NCBI RefSeq assembly: GCF_900110105.1
Contig: NZ_FOCL01000010.1
Span: 186,001 to 250,000, forward strand
DNA from: Mucilaginibacter gossypiicola
Lineage (GTDB): Bacteria; Bacteroidota; Bacteroidia; Sphingobacteriales; Sphingobacteriaceae
Direction: 5' to 3'
Length of the DNA stretch: 64,000 nt
Position numbers and translations under genes: made by a program. The notes beneath the pieces are model-generated. The model ran no database searches and had not been told where the DNA came from. It saw only the letters and a program-made list of their open reading frames with translations. The number at the start of each line of letters is the position of its first letter. The stretch's first letter is position 1. Shown here in pieces: positions 33,418 to 43,212 of the stretch.

Positions 33418-34707
33418 ATGAAATATCTGCCGATTAAAAATAGCTTATTTACAAATAATAGAAAAAATTTCGTTTCAAGAACAAAACCCAACTCAATCGC
33501 TATTTTTCATGCTAATGACGAGTTTCCACGCAGTGGCGATCAGGCATTTATGTTCAAGCAAAATCCCGACTTTTTTTATCTGACAGGCATCGATCAGGAA
33601 CAAAGTATCCTGGTTTTATACCCCGATTGTCCTAATAAAGCATACAAAGAAGTACTTTTTTTAAGACAAACCAACGAACACATCGCCATTTGGGAAGGAC
33701 ACAAATACACCAAAGAAGAAGCGCGCGAAACATCCGGCATCCAAAGTATTTTTTGGCTGAGCGAGTATGATACTATACTTCACAGCATTATTAACTATGC
33801 CGAAAATATATATATTAATACCAATGAAAATGACCGCTACGCACATACCGTCCCCTATCGTGACTACCGTATGTATGAAGCACTTAAATTAAAGTACCCA
33901 CTTCATAATTATACACGCTCGGCCCCCATTTTGCGCGATTTGAGGGTGGTAAAATCAGACATAGAGGTTGAGCTTACGCAAAAAGCTTGTGACATAACTC
34001 ACGATGCTTTCGTACGCGTTTTAAAATACACCAGGCCCGGCGTAACCGAATATGAAATTGAAGCAGAGATTATTCATGAATTTATCAGGCAGCGGGCTAC
34101 AGGCCATGCCTACAATCCCATCATTGCATCAGGTGCCAACGCCATTGTACTGCATTACAATGATAACAACCAGATATGTAACGACGGCGATGTAATACTG
34201 CTTGATTTTGGTGCCGAATATGGCAACTACAATGCTGATATGACCCGTTCAATACCAGCTAACGGCCGTTTCACCGCCCGTCAGCGACAGGTTTATAACG
34301 CTGTTTTAAAAGTAATGCGCGAAGCCACGAAACTCATTGTTGCAGGCACAATATTGAGCGAGTACCAGGATGAAGTTGGTAAAATCATGACCGGCCAGCT
34401 TATTGACCTGGGCTTGCTTGACAGGCACGACGTTGAAAAACAGGACAAGAATGCTCCCCTGTATAAAAAGTACTTTATGCATGGCACATCACATCACCTG
34501 GGCCTGGATGTTCACGACTATGCCAGCAGGTATAAGCCTTTTGAAGTAGGCAACATACTAACATGTGAACCGGGTATCTATATTGCAGAAGAAGGATTAG
34601 GTATCCGCCTTGAAAACAATATTCTTATCACCGGCAATGGCAATATTGACTTAATGGGCAACATTCCGGTTGAAGCAGATCACATTGAAGAAATTATGAA
34701 CAGCTAA
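33418..34707 (+). CDS. Aminopeptidase P family (M24) metallopeptidase
   Basis: A 429-residue protein with an N-terminal creatinase-like domain ('RNFVSRTKPNSIAIFHANDE', 'FYLTGIDQEQSILVL') and a C-terminal pita-bread domain. Metal ligands fall in 'LLDFGAEYGNYNADMTRS' (two Asp), 'HGTSHHLGLDVHD' (His), 'TCEPGIYI' (Glu) and 'IRLENNILIT' (Glu). It removes N-terminal residues preceding proline. No signal peptide, so it is cytoplasmic. It is a single gene divergent from the OmpA-like gene. Confidence 0.92.
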   Translation: MKYLPIKNSLFTNNRKNFVSRTKPNSIAIFHANDEFPRSGDQAFMFKQNPDFFYLTGIDQEQSILVLYPDCPNKAYKEVLFLRQTNEHIAIWEGHKYTKEEARETSGIQSIFWLSEYDTILHSIINYAENIYINTNENDRYAHTVPYRDYRMYEALKLKYPLHNYTRSAPILRDLRVVKSDIEVELTQKACDITHDAFVRVLKYTRPGVTEYEIEAEIIHEFIRQRATGHAYNPIIASGANAIVLHYNDNNQICNDGDVILLDFGAEYGNYNADMTRSIPANGRFTARQRQVYNAVLKVMREATKLIVAGTILSEYQDEVGKIMTGQLIDLGLLDRHDVEKQDKNAPLYKKYFMHGTSHHLGLDVHDYASRYKPFEVGNILTCEPGIYIAEEGLGIRLENNILITGNGNIDLMGNIPVEADHIEEIMNS

Positions 34708-34777
34708 TAATTTACGTTAAGCCTATATAAACAATACAACCTGATTGACATTTACTTTACATTAAGCTAATCAAATA

Positions 34778-35662
34778 CTATACATAGGTATCCACAAAAC
34801 TATACAGGTTAAAATCTCCGCCCGCTAAAGCTTCGGCTATATCAAGCTGAAGCTTTTTTTTGTCTATTCCAACCATCATCTTTTGCTGAATAAGTTTGTA
34901 TACTTTTTCGGTCAGCAATAATTTGCGCCTGTTATTTTGCTTTAAATAGCTTTGTTGTATAAAAGAAGCGATATCAGCTATGCCCTGGTTTTGTGAAGCT
35001 ACAGTTTTGAACACAGGCGGTTGCTCATCAAGGTCACGTCCGATAATTTTTTTTAAGTTGTTGGCAAACACATCGGCCCCTTCCCTGTCGGCTTTGTTAA
35101 TGATAAAGGCATCAGCAATTTCCATCAAGCCCGATTTAATGTGCTGGATCTCGTCGCCTGCTTCAGGTACTAATATTACAAGGGTAATGTCGGCAAGGCC
35201 GGTAATTTCAACTTCGCTTTGGCCTACGCCAACAGTCTCAACCAACACGTAATCGAACCCGACCGATCGTAGTACATCCGTCATTTCAATGGTTTTTGCT
35301 GATAATCCGCCTAATGAACCCCGTGTAGCCAACGACCGAATAAAAACATCGGGATGGTTAAAATGCGAAGCCATCCTGATTCTGTCGCCCAACAGGGAGC
35401 CAAAATTAAAAGGTGAAGTTGGATCGATAGCCAGTACAGCTATCTTTTTCGCCTCTTTCAAAAGTATCTCAATAATACCGTTTACAAGCGTGCTTTTGCC
35501 AGCCCCGGGTGGGCCGGTGATGCCGATAACCGGGCAGCTTTTATCAAATTTAAGACCCTTAAGCAATTCTTTACTGCCATTAAGATCATTTTCAACAACA
35601 GTTAAAGCACGCGCAATTGCACGAAAATTTAATTGACCAATGCCATTTTGATGCAAATTCAA
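34778..35662 (-). CDS. meaB: Methylmalonyl-CoA mutase-associated GTPase MeaB
   Basis: A 294-residue G3E GTPase that guards and reloads the B12 cofactor of methylmalonyl-CoA mutase. Walker A is 'GITGPPGAGKSTLVNGI', followed by 'VLAIDPTSPFNFGSLLGDRIRM', 'FIRSLATRGSLGGLS', 'ETVGVGQSEVEI' and 'NKADREGA', all diagnostic of MeaB/ArgK. Its client, the mutase large subunit, is in the same window at 56537, about 21 kb away, so the genes are not in one operon. Confidence 0.94.
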   Translation of the reverse strand: MNLHQNGIGQLNFRAIARALTVVENDLNGSKELLKGLKFDKSCPVIGITGPPGAGKSTLVNGIIEILLKEAKKIAVLAIDPTSPFNFGSLLGDRIRMASHFNHPDVFIRSLATRGSLGGLSAKTIEMTDVLRSVGFDYVLVETVGVGQSEVEITGLADITLVILVPEAGDEIQHIKSGLMEIADAFIINKADREGADVFANNLKKIIGRDLDEQPPVFKTVASQNQGIADIASFIQQSYLKQNNRRKLLLTEKVYKLIQQKMMVGIDKKKLQLDIAEALAGGDFNLYSFVDTYV

Positions 35663-35998
35663 AGCAAATGATAATAAAGTTCAAATCTATTCATTATGTA
35701 ACAAACACTTTATAGCAATATTTAAATTATGCTGAATGGCGGCCGACTCGCTTATTATATATCATCAGCATTATACAGCTAACATAAGCAGCTAATATTT
35801 AAGCAAAAGGCTAATAATTGAAAACTATAAATTATTGGCCAAATAAATAAGATACCTATAAACTACCTTTAATAAAAAAGACACAGATTAAACGCAACAA
35901 TGATATAAAATTACATTAACCCTGTAACAGATTTAATCTTATCATTGCAAATTAATGTGTAGCATTTTATTAATCTGCCCGTATAATTCTTTAAAACA
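35663..35998. other. 336-bp A+T-rich divergent intergenic region
   Basis: No gene, hairpin or dispersed repeat that I can name. It separates meaB from the first glycosyltransferase gene and must hold both promoters; I see no clear TTG-N19-TAnnTTTG pair. Confidence 0.4.
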
Positions 35999-36991
35999 AT
36001 GGCCAATATCAATCATTTGAAAACGCCCCATATCTTAATAAGCAGGGTTGACGCCATTGGTGATGTTGTACTTACTTTACCCGTAGCCGCATACATTAAA
36101 CAATTGTTCCCCAACGCCACCGTGTCTTTTTTAGGCCGTACCTATACACAGCCGGTAATCAATACCATGACATCGATAGATGCATTTATCAATTATGATG
36201 AATTAAAAAAGCTCTCCGAACTACAGCAGATCGAATATCTGCAAAAACAAAACATAGATGCAATTATTCATGTATTGCCTAATAAACACATCGCCAAAAT
36301 AGCAAGGCAGGCAGGTATTAAGCTCCGGATAGGAACAACAAACAGGCTGTTTCATTGGTACACATGTAACAAACTGGTAAAGCTAAGCCGCAAAAAATCT
36401 GATCTGCATGAGGCACAGCTCAACCTGGTTTTGTTAAAGCCACTGGGGCTTGAGCAGGTACCATCTTTACCAGAAATCATATCGCATAATAACTTTCGTA
36501 GTAAAACCGGGCTTACACCGGCGTTAAATGCTGTATTTGCAGGCGATAAGTTTAACCTGATTATTCACCCAAAATCGCACGGTAGTGGCATGGAGTGGGG
36601 ACTGGATAATTTTGCGGAGCTCATACATAGCCTGCCCGCCGACAAATTCAACATCATTGTAACAGGGTCTGAAAACGAGAAAGTTTTGCTTGCAAACTGG
36701 ATCCAAACACTCCCCTCAACGGTACAGGATATGACCGGAAAGATGTCGTTGAATGAGTTAATTGCATTTATAAGCAAATCTGGCGGGCTTATTGCTTCAG
36801 GTACAGGTCCGCTGCATATTGCTGCTTTCACCGGGATCAATACCCTTGGATTATTCCCTTCATTAAGGCCAATACATCCGGGCCGATGGGCCCCGGTAGG
36901 CAAAAAAGCCGGCTATATGGAAAGCGGCACAAACAATTTAGAAACAATTACGCCGTTTATGGTGTCGGAGAAAGTTAAAACATGGATATGA
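35999..36991 (+). CDS. Glycosyltransferase family 9 (heptosyltransferase-like)
   Basis: A 330-residue GT-B protein. The N-terminal 'ILISRVDAIGDVVLTLPVAAYIKQLFP' and C-terminal 'IASGTGPLHIAAFTGINTLGLF' are the typical GT9 acceptor- and donor-side motifs. In known pathways GT9 enzymes add heptose or a related sugar to lipopolysaccharide core. It overlaps the next glycosyltransferase gene by a few bases and opens a glycan cluster (36-43 kb). Confidence 0.88.
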   Translation: MANINHLKTPHILISRVDAIGDVVLTLPVAAYIKQLFPNATVSFLGRTYTQPVINTMTSIDAFINYDELKKLSELQQIEYLQKQNIDAIIHVLPNKHIAKIARQAGIKLRIGTTNRLFHWYTCNKLVKLSRKKSDLHEAQLNLVLLKPLGLEQVPSLPEIISHNNFRSKTGLTPALNAVFAGDKFNLIIHPKSHGSGMEWGLDNFAELIHSLPADKFNIIVTGSENEKVLLANWIQTLPSTVQDMTGKMSLNELIAFISKSGGLIASGTGPLHIAAFTGINTLGLFPSLRPIHPGRWAPVGKKAGYMESGTNNLETITPFMVSEKVKTWI

Positions 36992-38052
36992 ATAAACCTC
37001 GTGTGCTTGTAACATTTGATTCGATGAGGTACCCGAATACCGGCTTGCATCAATTTGGAAAAAGTTTAGGAAAGGCATTTATAAAAGAAAATACAAGTTT
37101 AAATTTAACCTATTTTTTGCATAAATCGGTAACCGAATTTGATGCTGATGCAGCCATACACAAAACTTATTTGCAAAAGCATCACAAGTTTTTTTTCTAC
37201 AATAACAAAGGTGTTGACCTGTTTCATTTTACTGATCAGTTTTCAAGGCTAAAACCTAAAAAAGTAAGGAGCAAATACAAAAAGATACTTACTATACATG
37301 ATATTAACCAGATACATGAAAATGTAGGTAAAGAGAAACTGAACCTATACCTTAAAAAGCTGGGGGAGCGGATTAATTCAAGTAATAAAATAGTAACAAT
37401 ATCAAACTTTGCGGCTAATGATGTTTTAACTTACTTCCCACATGTTGCAAACAGGTTAACAGTTATACATAATGGTGCCGATAAATTAATATTGAAACAG
37501 GGGCACCAACCGGTTTACAATCCTCAAAAACCTTTTTTATTTACCATTGGTATTGTGGCGGCCAAGAAAAACTTTCATGTGCTGCCTGCCTTATTGGTAA
37601 ACAATGATTTTGAGCTCATTATTTCGGGCATCAAAACGCCCTATGAAGAAGACATCATTGCCGAAGCAAAAAAACATGGGGTTGAAAACAGGGTTAAAAT
37701 AACCGGCCCAATATCAGATGACGACAGAGCCTGGTATTATAAAAACTGCGAAGCATTTGTTTTTCCTTCAATTGCCGAGGGCTTCGGTTTACCGGTAATT
37801 GAGGCTATGCATTTTGGAAAACCTGTTTTTGTATCTACCCGCACCTCTCTGCCCGAAATTGCGGGAGATTGCGCTTATTATTTTGAAAATTTTGAACCTG
37901 CCGAAATGCAAAAAGTATTTGATGCAGGGTTAGTAGATTTTCGTAAAAACTCACCGTCGGCCAGGATAATTACTCATGCTGAAAGTTTTAATTGGGACAA
38001 AACGGCTAAACAATATCTACAACTGTACCAGGAAGTACTTGAAGGTAAGTGA
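36982..38052 (+). CDS. Glycosyltransferase family 1/4
   Basis: A 356-residue GT-B enzyme. The donor-binding motif 'FPSIAEGFGLPVIEAMHFGKPV' with its two Glu (E-x7-E) marks GT4-type retaining transferases. ATG 36982 and ATG 36988 are both possible; the second overlaps the previous stop as ATGA, a common coupling. It is cotranscribed with the GT9 gene. Donor and acceptor are unknown. Confidence 0.88.
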   Translation: MDMNKPRVLVTFDSMRYPNTGLHQFGKSLGKAFIKENTSLNLTYFLHKSVTEFDADAAIHKTYLQKHHKFFFYNNKGVDLFHFTDQFSRLKPKKVRSKYKKILTIHDINQIHENVGKEKLNLYLKKLGERINSSNKIVTISNFAANDVLTYFPHVANRLTVIHNGADKLILKQGHQPVYNPQKPFLFTIGIVAAKKNFHVLPALLVNNDFELIISGIKTPYEEDIIAEAKKHGVENRVKITGPISDDDRAWYYKNCEAFVFPSIAEGFGLPVIEAMHFGKPVFVSTRTSLPEIAGDCAYYFENFEPAEMQKVFDAGLVDFRKNSPSARIITHAESFNWDKTAKQYLQLYQEVLEGK

Positions 38053-38053
38053 T

Positions 38054-38791
38054 TTATGATTTGCCTCTCAATTTCCTAATCATAAATCTAAACCAGAATT
38101 TAAAACCGAAGTTCTTTAAAATCAATTTAGGTTTATCCTTTTCAAATATCATATCGCGCGATTGTCCTGAAACACCGTCGTGACTAAAATTGGCTATTAC
38201 ATAGTCCAAATGCACAAACTTCAGGCCCTTATCGCCAAAGCATTGCATATTCAAAGCAAAATCGGCCGATGAACGATACTTTAAGTTATAGCTATATTTT
38301 TCAAAAACAATTTTAGGGTACACGATGGATTGCTGAATAATGCCGTGCTTGGCAAGATAATAATCAGATACCTCGCCCAAAGGTTTTAGCCCTCTCGTAA
38401 GCACGCTGCCGTAATAAATTGTATCAGGCAGCTTTAGTTCTGCAGCCATATTTGAAAAATCGGGTAACAAATCATCATCAGCCCCTAAAAAATAAATCCA
38501 ATCGCCTTTTGCCTGTTTTAAGGCCTTGGTCATAGCATCATATATGCCATTATCAGGTTCGCTTTTCCAGTAAGTAATTTTATCGTTATTGGTAATCAAA
38601 ATATCTTTGGTGCCATCATTGCTGTTTCCGTCAATAACAATAAGTTCGATATCAGGATAGGTTTGCATGTAAACACTGTCCAGGCTTTTTTGCAATGTAG
38701 CAGCAGCGTTATAGGTAACAATTATAACTGTAACTTTGCCGGCATACGCATTGCCCGGTTTTGTCGTTATATTTTGTATATTTTTGCTCAT
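38054..38791 (-). CDS. Glycosyltransferase family 2
   Basis: A 245-residue GT-A enzyme: 'VTVIIVTYNAAATLQKSLDS', 'IELIVIDGNSNDGT' and the metal-binding 'FLGADDDLLP' place it in GT2. I choose ATG 38791 ('MSKNIQNIT') because the 23 extra residues of the longer frame would overlap the divergent GT9 gene at 38855. It is convergent with the GT4 gene, with stop codons two bases apart. Confidence 0.87.
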   Translation of the reverse strand: MSKNIQNITTKPGNAYAGKVTVIIVTYNAAATLQKSLDSVYMQTYPDIELIVIDGNSNDGTKDILITNNDKITYWKSEPDNGIYDAMTKALKQAKGDWIYFLGADDDLLPDFSNMAAELKLPDTIYYGSVLTRGLKPLGEVSDYYLAKHGIIQQSIVYPKIVFEKYSYNLKYRSSADFALNMQCFGDKGLKFVHLDYVIANFSHDGVSGQSRDMIFEKDKPKLILKNFGFKFWFRFMIRKLRGKS

Positions 38792-38854
38792 CGTTAATTT
38801 GTGCAAAGTAAATATTATAAAGGCAAATACATTAATTCTATCTGTTGTTTTTAA

Positions 38855-39994
38855 ATGCAAAAAAACAGGAATCTATTCCGGATAACCCGCTTCATTTTAC
38901 TTAAAGCACCATACATATTCCGCTTTTTTGCTTTATTCAGGTCTCCTAAAAAAAGGATACTGATTATTAAGGCCGACGCTATAGGTGATTATATTTTGTT
39001 CCGTAATTTTATCGAAATCGTAAAACATTCGGCAAAGTATTACAACTATGAAATAGATTTATTAGGTAACGAAATATGGAGCGATCTTGCTACAACGCAT
39101 GACGGGAAATATGTAAAAAAATTCTTTTTCACCAAGGCAAATAGTCTTTATCATTCGCCGAAAGCGGTTTTTAAATTGGGATGGCAATTGTTGGGTAGAA
39201 ACTATGAAGCCGTACTGAACCCCAGCAGCACCCGTACATTCATAACTGACGGCCTTGCCGCTCTTTCCGGCACATCAAACTTAATTGGCTTTAAAAGCGA
39301 CACCGAAGGCATCGAACCTAAGTACAAAGCTAAAACAGATAAATTTTATAAAACGTTGCTGCCCATAGATACTTCAGTACATTTTGAATTTGCCAGAAAC
39401 AGGTATTTTTTTGAGCAGGTGCTTAATCAACCGCTCAACATTCAAAAACAATTTATTAGTGCAAACCGGGTAAAGAGAAGCGGTATCATTATCTTTCCGG
39501 GTGCTGGTCTCAAAAACCGGGGATGGGAGGCAGATAAATTTGCCGGGCTTATTAAAAAACTTGAGCAAAATACCGGTGAAATCATTTACCTGGCCGGCGG
39601 CCATTCCGAAATTACCCTTTGCAATTATATATTGGAAAAATCACAATCGGCATCTGTGGCTAATATCAGCGGAAAAACAAGTTTAACTGAACTTATTGAT
39701 TTGGTTGCAAATTCGGCCATGGTAATCTGTAATGACAGCAGTGCCGTTCATATCGCCGCGGCCGTGGATACCCCATTTGTATGTATTGTTGGCGGCGGCC
39801 ATTTTAATCGTTTTGTACCGTATCCTGCCGGTACCGTAAAAAATGGGGTATTTATATATGAAAAAATGGATTGTTATTATTGCAATTGGAACTGCGTTTT
39901 CAAAATAGAAGACGGCCAATGCTTCCCCTGCATTGCCGGTATAAGCATCGAGAACGTTTGGCAGGCAGCGCAAAAGCGTTTAACCATAGCGTAA
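38855..39994 (+). CDS. Glycosyltransferase family 9, second copy
   Basis: A 379-residue GT9 protein with 'RILIIKADAIGDYILFRNFIEIV' and 'VICNDSSAVHIAAAVDTPFVCIVGGGH'. It differs from the copy at 35999 by a longer C-terminus with a Cys-rich segment ('KMDCYYCNWNCVFKIEDGQCFPC', five Cys in 18 residues) that could bind metal or form disulphides and is unusual for the family. It would act on the same glycan, adding a further sugar. Confidence 0.86.
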   Translation: MQKNRNLFRITRFILLKAPYIFRFFALFRSPKKRILIIKADAIGDYILFRNFIEIVKHSAKYYNYEIDLLGNEIWSDLATTHDGKYVKKFFFTKANSLYHSPKAVFKLGWQLLGRNYEAVLNPSSTRTFITDGLAALSGTSNLIGFKSDTEGIEPKYKAKTDKFYKTLLPIDTSVHFEFARNRYFFEQVLNQPLNIQKQFISANRVKRSGIIIFPGAGLKNRGWEADKFAGLIKKLEQNTGEIIYLAGGHSEITLCNYILEKSQSASVANISGKTSLTELIDLVANSAMVICNDSSAVHIAAAVDTPFVCIVGGGHFNRFVPYPAGTVKNGVFIYEKMDCYYCNWNCVFKIEDGQCFPCIAGISIENVWQAAQKRLTIA

Positions 39995-40065
39995 TATGCT
40001 TTCGGCACACACATTACAGGTTATTAGCTAATTACTATTAGCTTTGCATTTTATAATAAAATTTA

Positions 40066-41943
40066 ATGAAGATTTATTTCAGGCTTCTTTCCTTCGCCCG
40101 TCCTATAGGTAAATTTGCAGTCCCATACTTTATATGCACTTTATTTTCGGTAATATTTAATACCCTTAACCTTGCCTTGCTGGCACCATTATTAAAAACA
40201 ATTTTTGATCCCAAAACCGCCCAGGTAGTTGCCAAACCAGAAAACTGGTGGAACCCGTTAAAAGATTTCGACTATTTTGCACATGAGGCCAATTTAACTT
40301 ACGGGCCATTGGGAGCGTTAAAATTTGTCTGTGTAGCAATAGTCATTTCAGTATTGTTAAGTAACCTGTTTCGCTATTTTTCGCAGCGTATTATGGAAAA
40401 CCTGCGCATATATACCCTGCTTAACCTGCGCCGTACTGTTTTCAATAACGTGATGAACCTGCACCTGGGTTACTTTAGCAATGAGCGCAAGGGCGATATC
40501 CTTTCAAAGATCTCTGCAGATGTGCAGGTTGTTCAATTTTCGGTGACCGGAACCCTACAAGTAGCTTTTAAGGAACCTTTTCAGCTTATAACCTACCTTG
40601 TATTCTTGTTTGTAATATCGGTTAAGTTAACCTTGTTTTCTATGCTGATCATCCCGGTTTCGGCATTTGTAATATCAAGAATAGTTAAGCGCCTTAAGGA
40701 GCAGGCTGCCGAATCTCAGCAAACCTACGGTAACATGATCAGTAACCTTGATGAAGCATTATCGGGCATCAAAATCATCAAGGCATTCAATGCCGTTACC
40801 TTTATCAAAAATCGTTTTGATCGTGAAAATAAGGAGTATTCAAGAATAACCCGTTCAATGGCCAAAAGGCAGCAAATGGCATCCCCGGTATCTGAATTTT
40901 TAGGGGTGCTGATGGTTGCAGGTATAGTGTTGTATGGTGGCTCATTAATTATCAAAGGCCAGGGCTCGCTGTCAGCTGATAATTTCATTGTTTATATCGC
41001 TATGTTTTCGCAGATCATGCGCCCGGCCAAGGCCATATCCGATTCATTTAGCAACATCCATTCGGGCATTGCTGCGGGCGAACGCGTACTTGCGCTGATA
41101 GATGAGAAGCCACTGATTGTTGATGCGCCAAACGCTACAGAACTTACAGGCTTTGAGGATAAAGTTAAATTTGAAAATGTATCATTTGCCTATACAGTAA
41201 AACCAGGCAGTACACAAACTGCCGGCACCGAAAAACAGCCGGTCGATACTGAAAAGTATGTTCTCAAGAACCTTAACCTCGAAATACCTAAAGGCAAAAC
41301 GATAGCCCTTGTTGGGCCATCAGGCGGCGGAAAATCAACATTGATGGACTTGTTACCCCGTTTTAGCGAGCCACAATCAGGTATAATTTCTATCGATGGC
41401 AAAAATATCCAAACGGTTACGATGGAATCGTTAAGGGCATTAATGGGTATAGTTAACCAGGAATCTATTTTGTTTAATGATTCTATTTTCAACAATATAG
41501 CCTTTGGTAAACCTCATGTAACCATGGAGGAGGTTGAGGCCGCGGCACGCATAGCAAACGCCCATAACTTTATTATGGAAACGCCCAATGGTTACCAAAC
41601 CAACACCGGCGATCGTGGCACCAAACTATCAGGAGGGCAACGTCAGCGGATCTGCATTGCCCGTGCCGTACTAAACAACCCCCCGATTATGTTACTGGAT
41701 GAAGCGACATCAGCCTTGGATACCGAATCGGAAAAACTGGTACAGGAAGCTTTGAATAACCTGATGAAGAACCGCACTTCGCTCATTATTGCCCATCGTT
41801 TAAGTACCATTCAAAATGCAGATATTATAATTGTACTTGAAAACGGTTGCATTGTTGAGCGCGGATCGCACTCGGAGTTACTTCAAAATAATGGCTTATA
41901 CAAAAAACTAATAGATATGCAGGCTTTTAATGCCCAGGCATAG
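40066..41943 (+). CDS. MsbA-like ABC exporter (fused permease-ATPase)
   Basis: A 625-residue half-transporter: six membrane spans in residues about 15-330 and a nucleotide-binding domain after about 365. Walker A is 'LVGPSGGGKSTLMDLLPRF', signature 'LSGGQRQRICIARAVL' and Walker B 'IMLLDEATSALD'. It dimerises to flip lipid-linked substrates; lipid A or a lipid-linked oligosaccharide made by the surrounding glycosyltransferases is the likely cargo. A 20-residue insertion near 'SFAYTVKPGSTQTAGTEK' extends the first strand of the ATPase domain. Confidence 0.9.
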   Translation: MKIYFRLLSFARPIGKFAVPYFICTLFSVIFNTLNLALLAPLLKTIFDPKTAQVVAKPENWWNPLKDFDYFAHEANLTYGPLGALKFVCVAIVISVLLSNLFRYFSQRIMENLRIYTLLNLRRTVFNNVMNLHLGYFSNERKGDILSKISADVQVVQFSVTGTLQVAFKEPFQLITYLVFLFVISVKLTLFSMLIIPVSAFVISRIVKRLKEQAAESQQTYGNMISNLDEALSGIKIIKAFNAVTFIKNRFDRENKEYSRITRSMAKRQQMASPVSEFLGVLMVAGIVLYGGSLIIKGQGSLSADNFIVYIAMFSQIMRPAKAISDSFSNIHSGIAAGERVLALIDEKPLIVDAPNATELTGFEDKVKFENVSFAYTVKPGSTQTAGTEKQPVDTEKYVLKNLNLEIPKGKTIALVGPSGGGKSTLMDLLPRFSEPQSGIISIDGKNIQTVTMESLRALMGIVNQESILFNDSIFNNIAFGKPHVTMEEVEAAARIANAHNFIMETPNGYQTNTGDRGTKLSGGQRQRICIARAVLNNPPIMLLDEATSALDTESEKLVQEALNNLMKNRTSLIIAHRLSTIQNADIIIVLENGCIVERGSHSELLQNNGLYKKLIDMQAFNAQA

Positions 41944-42049
41944 CAATGTATATTTGTTATTTTCTATGAACGCTTGTAGTGTTTTTAAAGAGAGTAATTA
42001 CCGCAAATAACGTGGTTAAACTTGATATCAATTTTATTCTTTTCTTACC

Positions 42050-42850
42050 TTGAAAGCAGCAGTAGTAATCCCTTTTTATCAGCCCTTTATAAACAATTTT
42101 GAACAGACGGCGTTTGCGCAGGCAACTAAAGTGTTGTCGGCCCATGATATAATCGTTATTAAACCTAAAAACCTTGTTTTGCCCGATGAAACCAAATCGA
42201 ATGCCATAACCAATGTAATTAATTTCGATGACCAGTACTTTAGAAGTGTTAAGGGCTATAATGAGCTTATGCTTTCGGAAGAATTTTACAAAAGCTTTTT
42301 AAACTACGATTTCATGTTGATACATCAGCTGGACGCGTTTGTATTCAGCGATGAGTTAACCCAATGGTGCACCCGGGGCTATGATTATGTAGGTGCTCCA
42401 TGGATACATAAATATGATTATCCGGATATAGTTAAGGCAGTAAAATCAAAAATTCAGCGCTGGACACATACGAAATTCAATGTGCAAAAAGATGGCCGGC
42501 CGTCCCCCATGCAATTTGAAAACAAAGTTGGTAACGGCGGCTTCTCGCTGCGAAGGGTACAAAAGTTTCACAAACTTTGTATCGATATGAAAAACGAGGC
42601 AAACCGGTATTTAAGCCTCAGCCATGATCATTATTTTAACGAAGATGTATTTTGGAGCATTGAAGTTAACCGAAAGCGTAAAGTGCTGAATATTCCTTCA
42701 TATAAAACAGCTATCAGTTTCTCTATCGAACTATTTCCTGAAAGGGCAATAACAATAAACGATAATAAACTGCCATTTGGATGCCATGCCTGGGATAAAA
42801 ACCTGGATTACTGGCGCCCAATAATAAACGGATATGGCTACAATGTTTAA
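42050..42850 (+). CDS. DUF5672-type putative glycosyltransferase
   Basis: A 266-residue protein with 'AAVVIPFYQPFINNFEQTAFAQA', 'MLIHQLDAFVFSDELTQWC', 'YVGAPWI' and 'VGNGGFSLRR', which fit the DUF5672 family, thought to be GT-A-like ('NGGFSLR' is shared with several glycosyltransferases). The start is TTG 42050: the frame closes with TGA 25 bp upstream and no ATG is available, while 'KAAVVIPFY' is the natural beginning. It closes the glycan cluster after the MsbA-like exporter. Confidence 0.75.
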   Translation: MKAAVVIPFYQPFINNFEQTAFAQATKVLSAHDIIVIKPKNLVLPDETKSNAITNVINFDDQYFRSVKGYNELMLSEEFYKSFLNYDFMLIHQLDAFVFSDELTQWCTRGYDYVGAPWIHKYDYPDIVKAVKSKIQRWTHTKFNVQKDGRPSPMQFENKVGNGGFSLRRVQKFHKLCIDMKNEANRYLSLSHDHYFNEDVFWSIEVNRKRKVLNIPSYKTAISFSIELFPERAITINDNKLPFGCHAWDKNLDYWRPIINGYGYNV

Positions 42851-43212
42851 TACTCCCCTACCGATAACATGACCAGCGTACAGGCATACTCTGTTTCAAT
42901 GCCTTTTTCATTCGCTTTACGCCGCAGTTCGGTATTTTCGGTTCCGGGATTAAATATGATACGTTTGGGATTTGTATTCAATATGTAATCATACAGCGGC
43001 GGTTGATTTTGAGGACCAACGTACAGCGTTATGGTATCAATATCATGATGTATGGTTTCGGGCTTTTCGATAGGTACACCGGCAACCTCTCCTGTTTTTA
43101 TGCCAACGTTAACAATAGTATGCCCGCGTTCGACCAAACGGGTAGCCGCAAAATTGGCGTACCGGCTGGTATCGGGCGTTGCTCCTAATATTAATGTTTT
43201 TTTATTAGCCAT
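42847..43212 (-). CDS. CoA-binding-domain protein (YccU-like)
   Basis: A 121-residue Rossmann-fold protein of the CoA_binding_2 type: 'KKTLILGATPDTSRYANFAATRLVERGH', 'TITLYVGPQNQPPLYDYIL' and 'IIFNPGTENTELRRKANEKGIE'. Its biochemical role is not established. Its start overlaps the DinB gene by 8 bp, so it is the last of three coupled genes. Its stop overlaps the convergent DUF5672 gene by 4 bp. Confidence 0.83.
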   Translation of the reverse strand: MANKKTLILGATPDTSRYANFAATRLVERGHTIVNVGIKTGEVAGVPIEKPETIHHDIDTITLYVGPQNQPPLYDYILNTNPKRIIFNPGTENTELRRKANEKGIETEYACTLVMLSVGEY

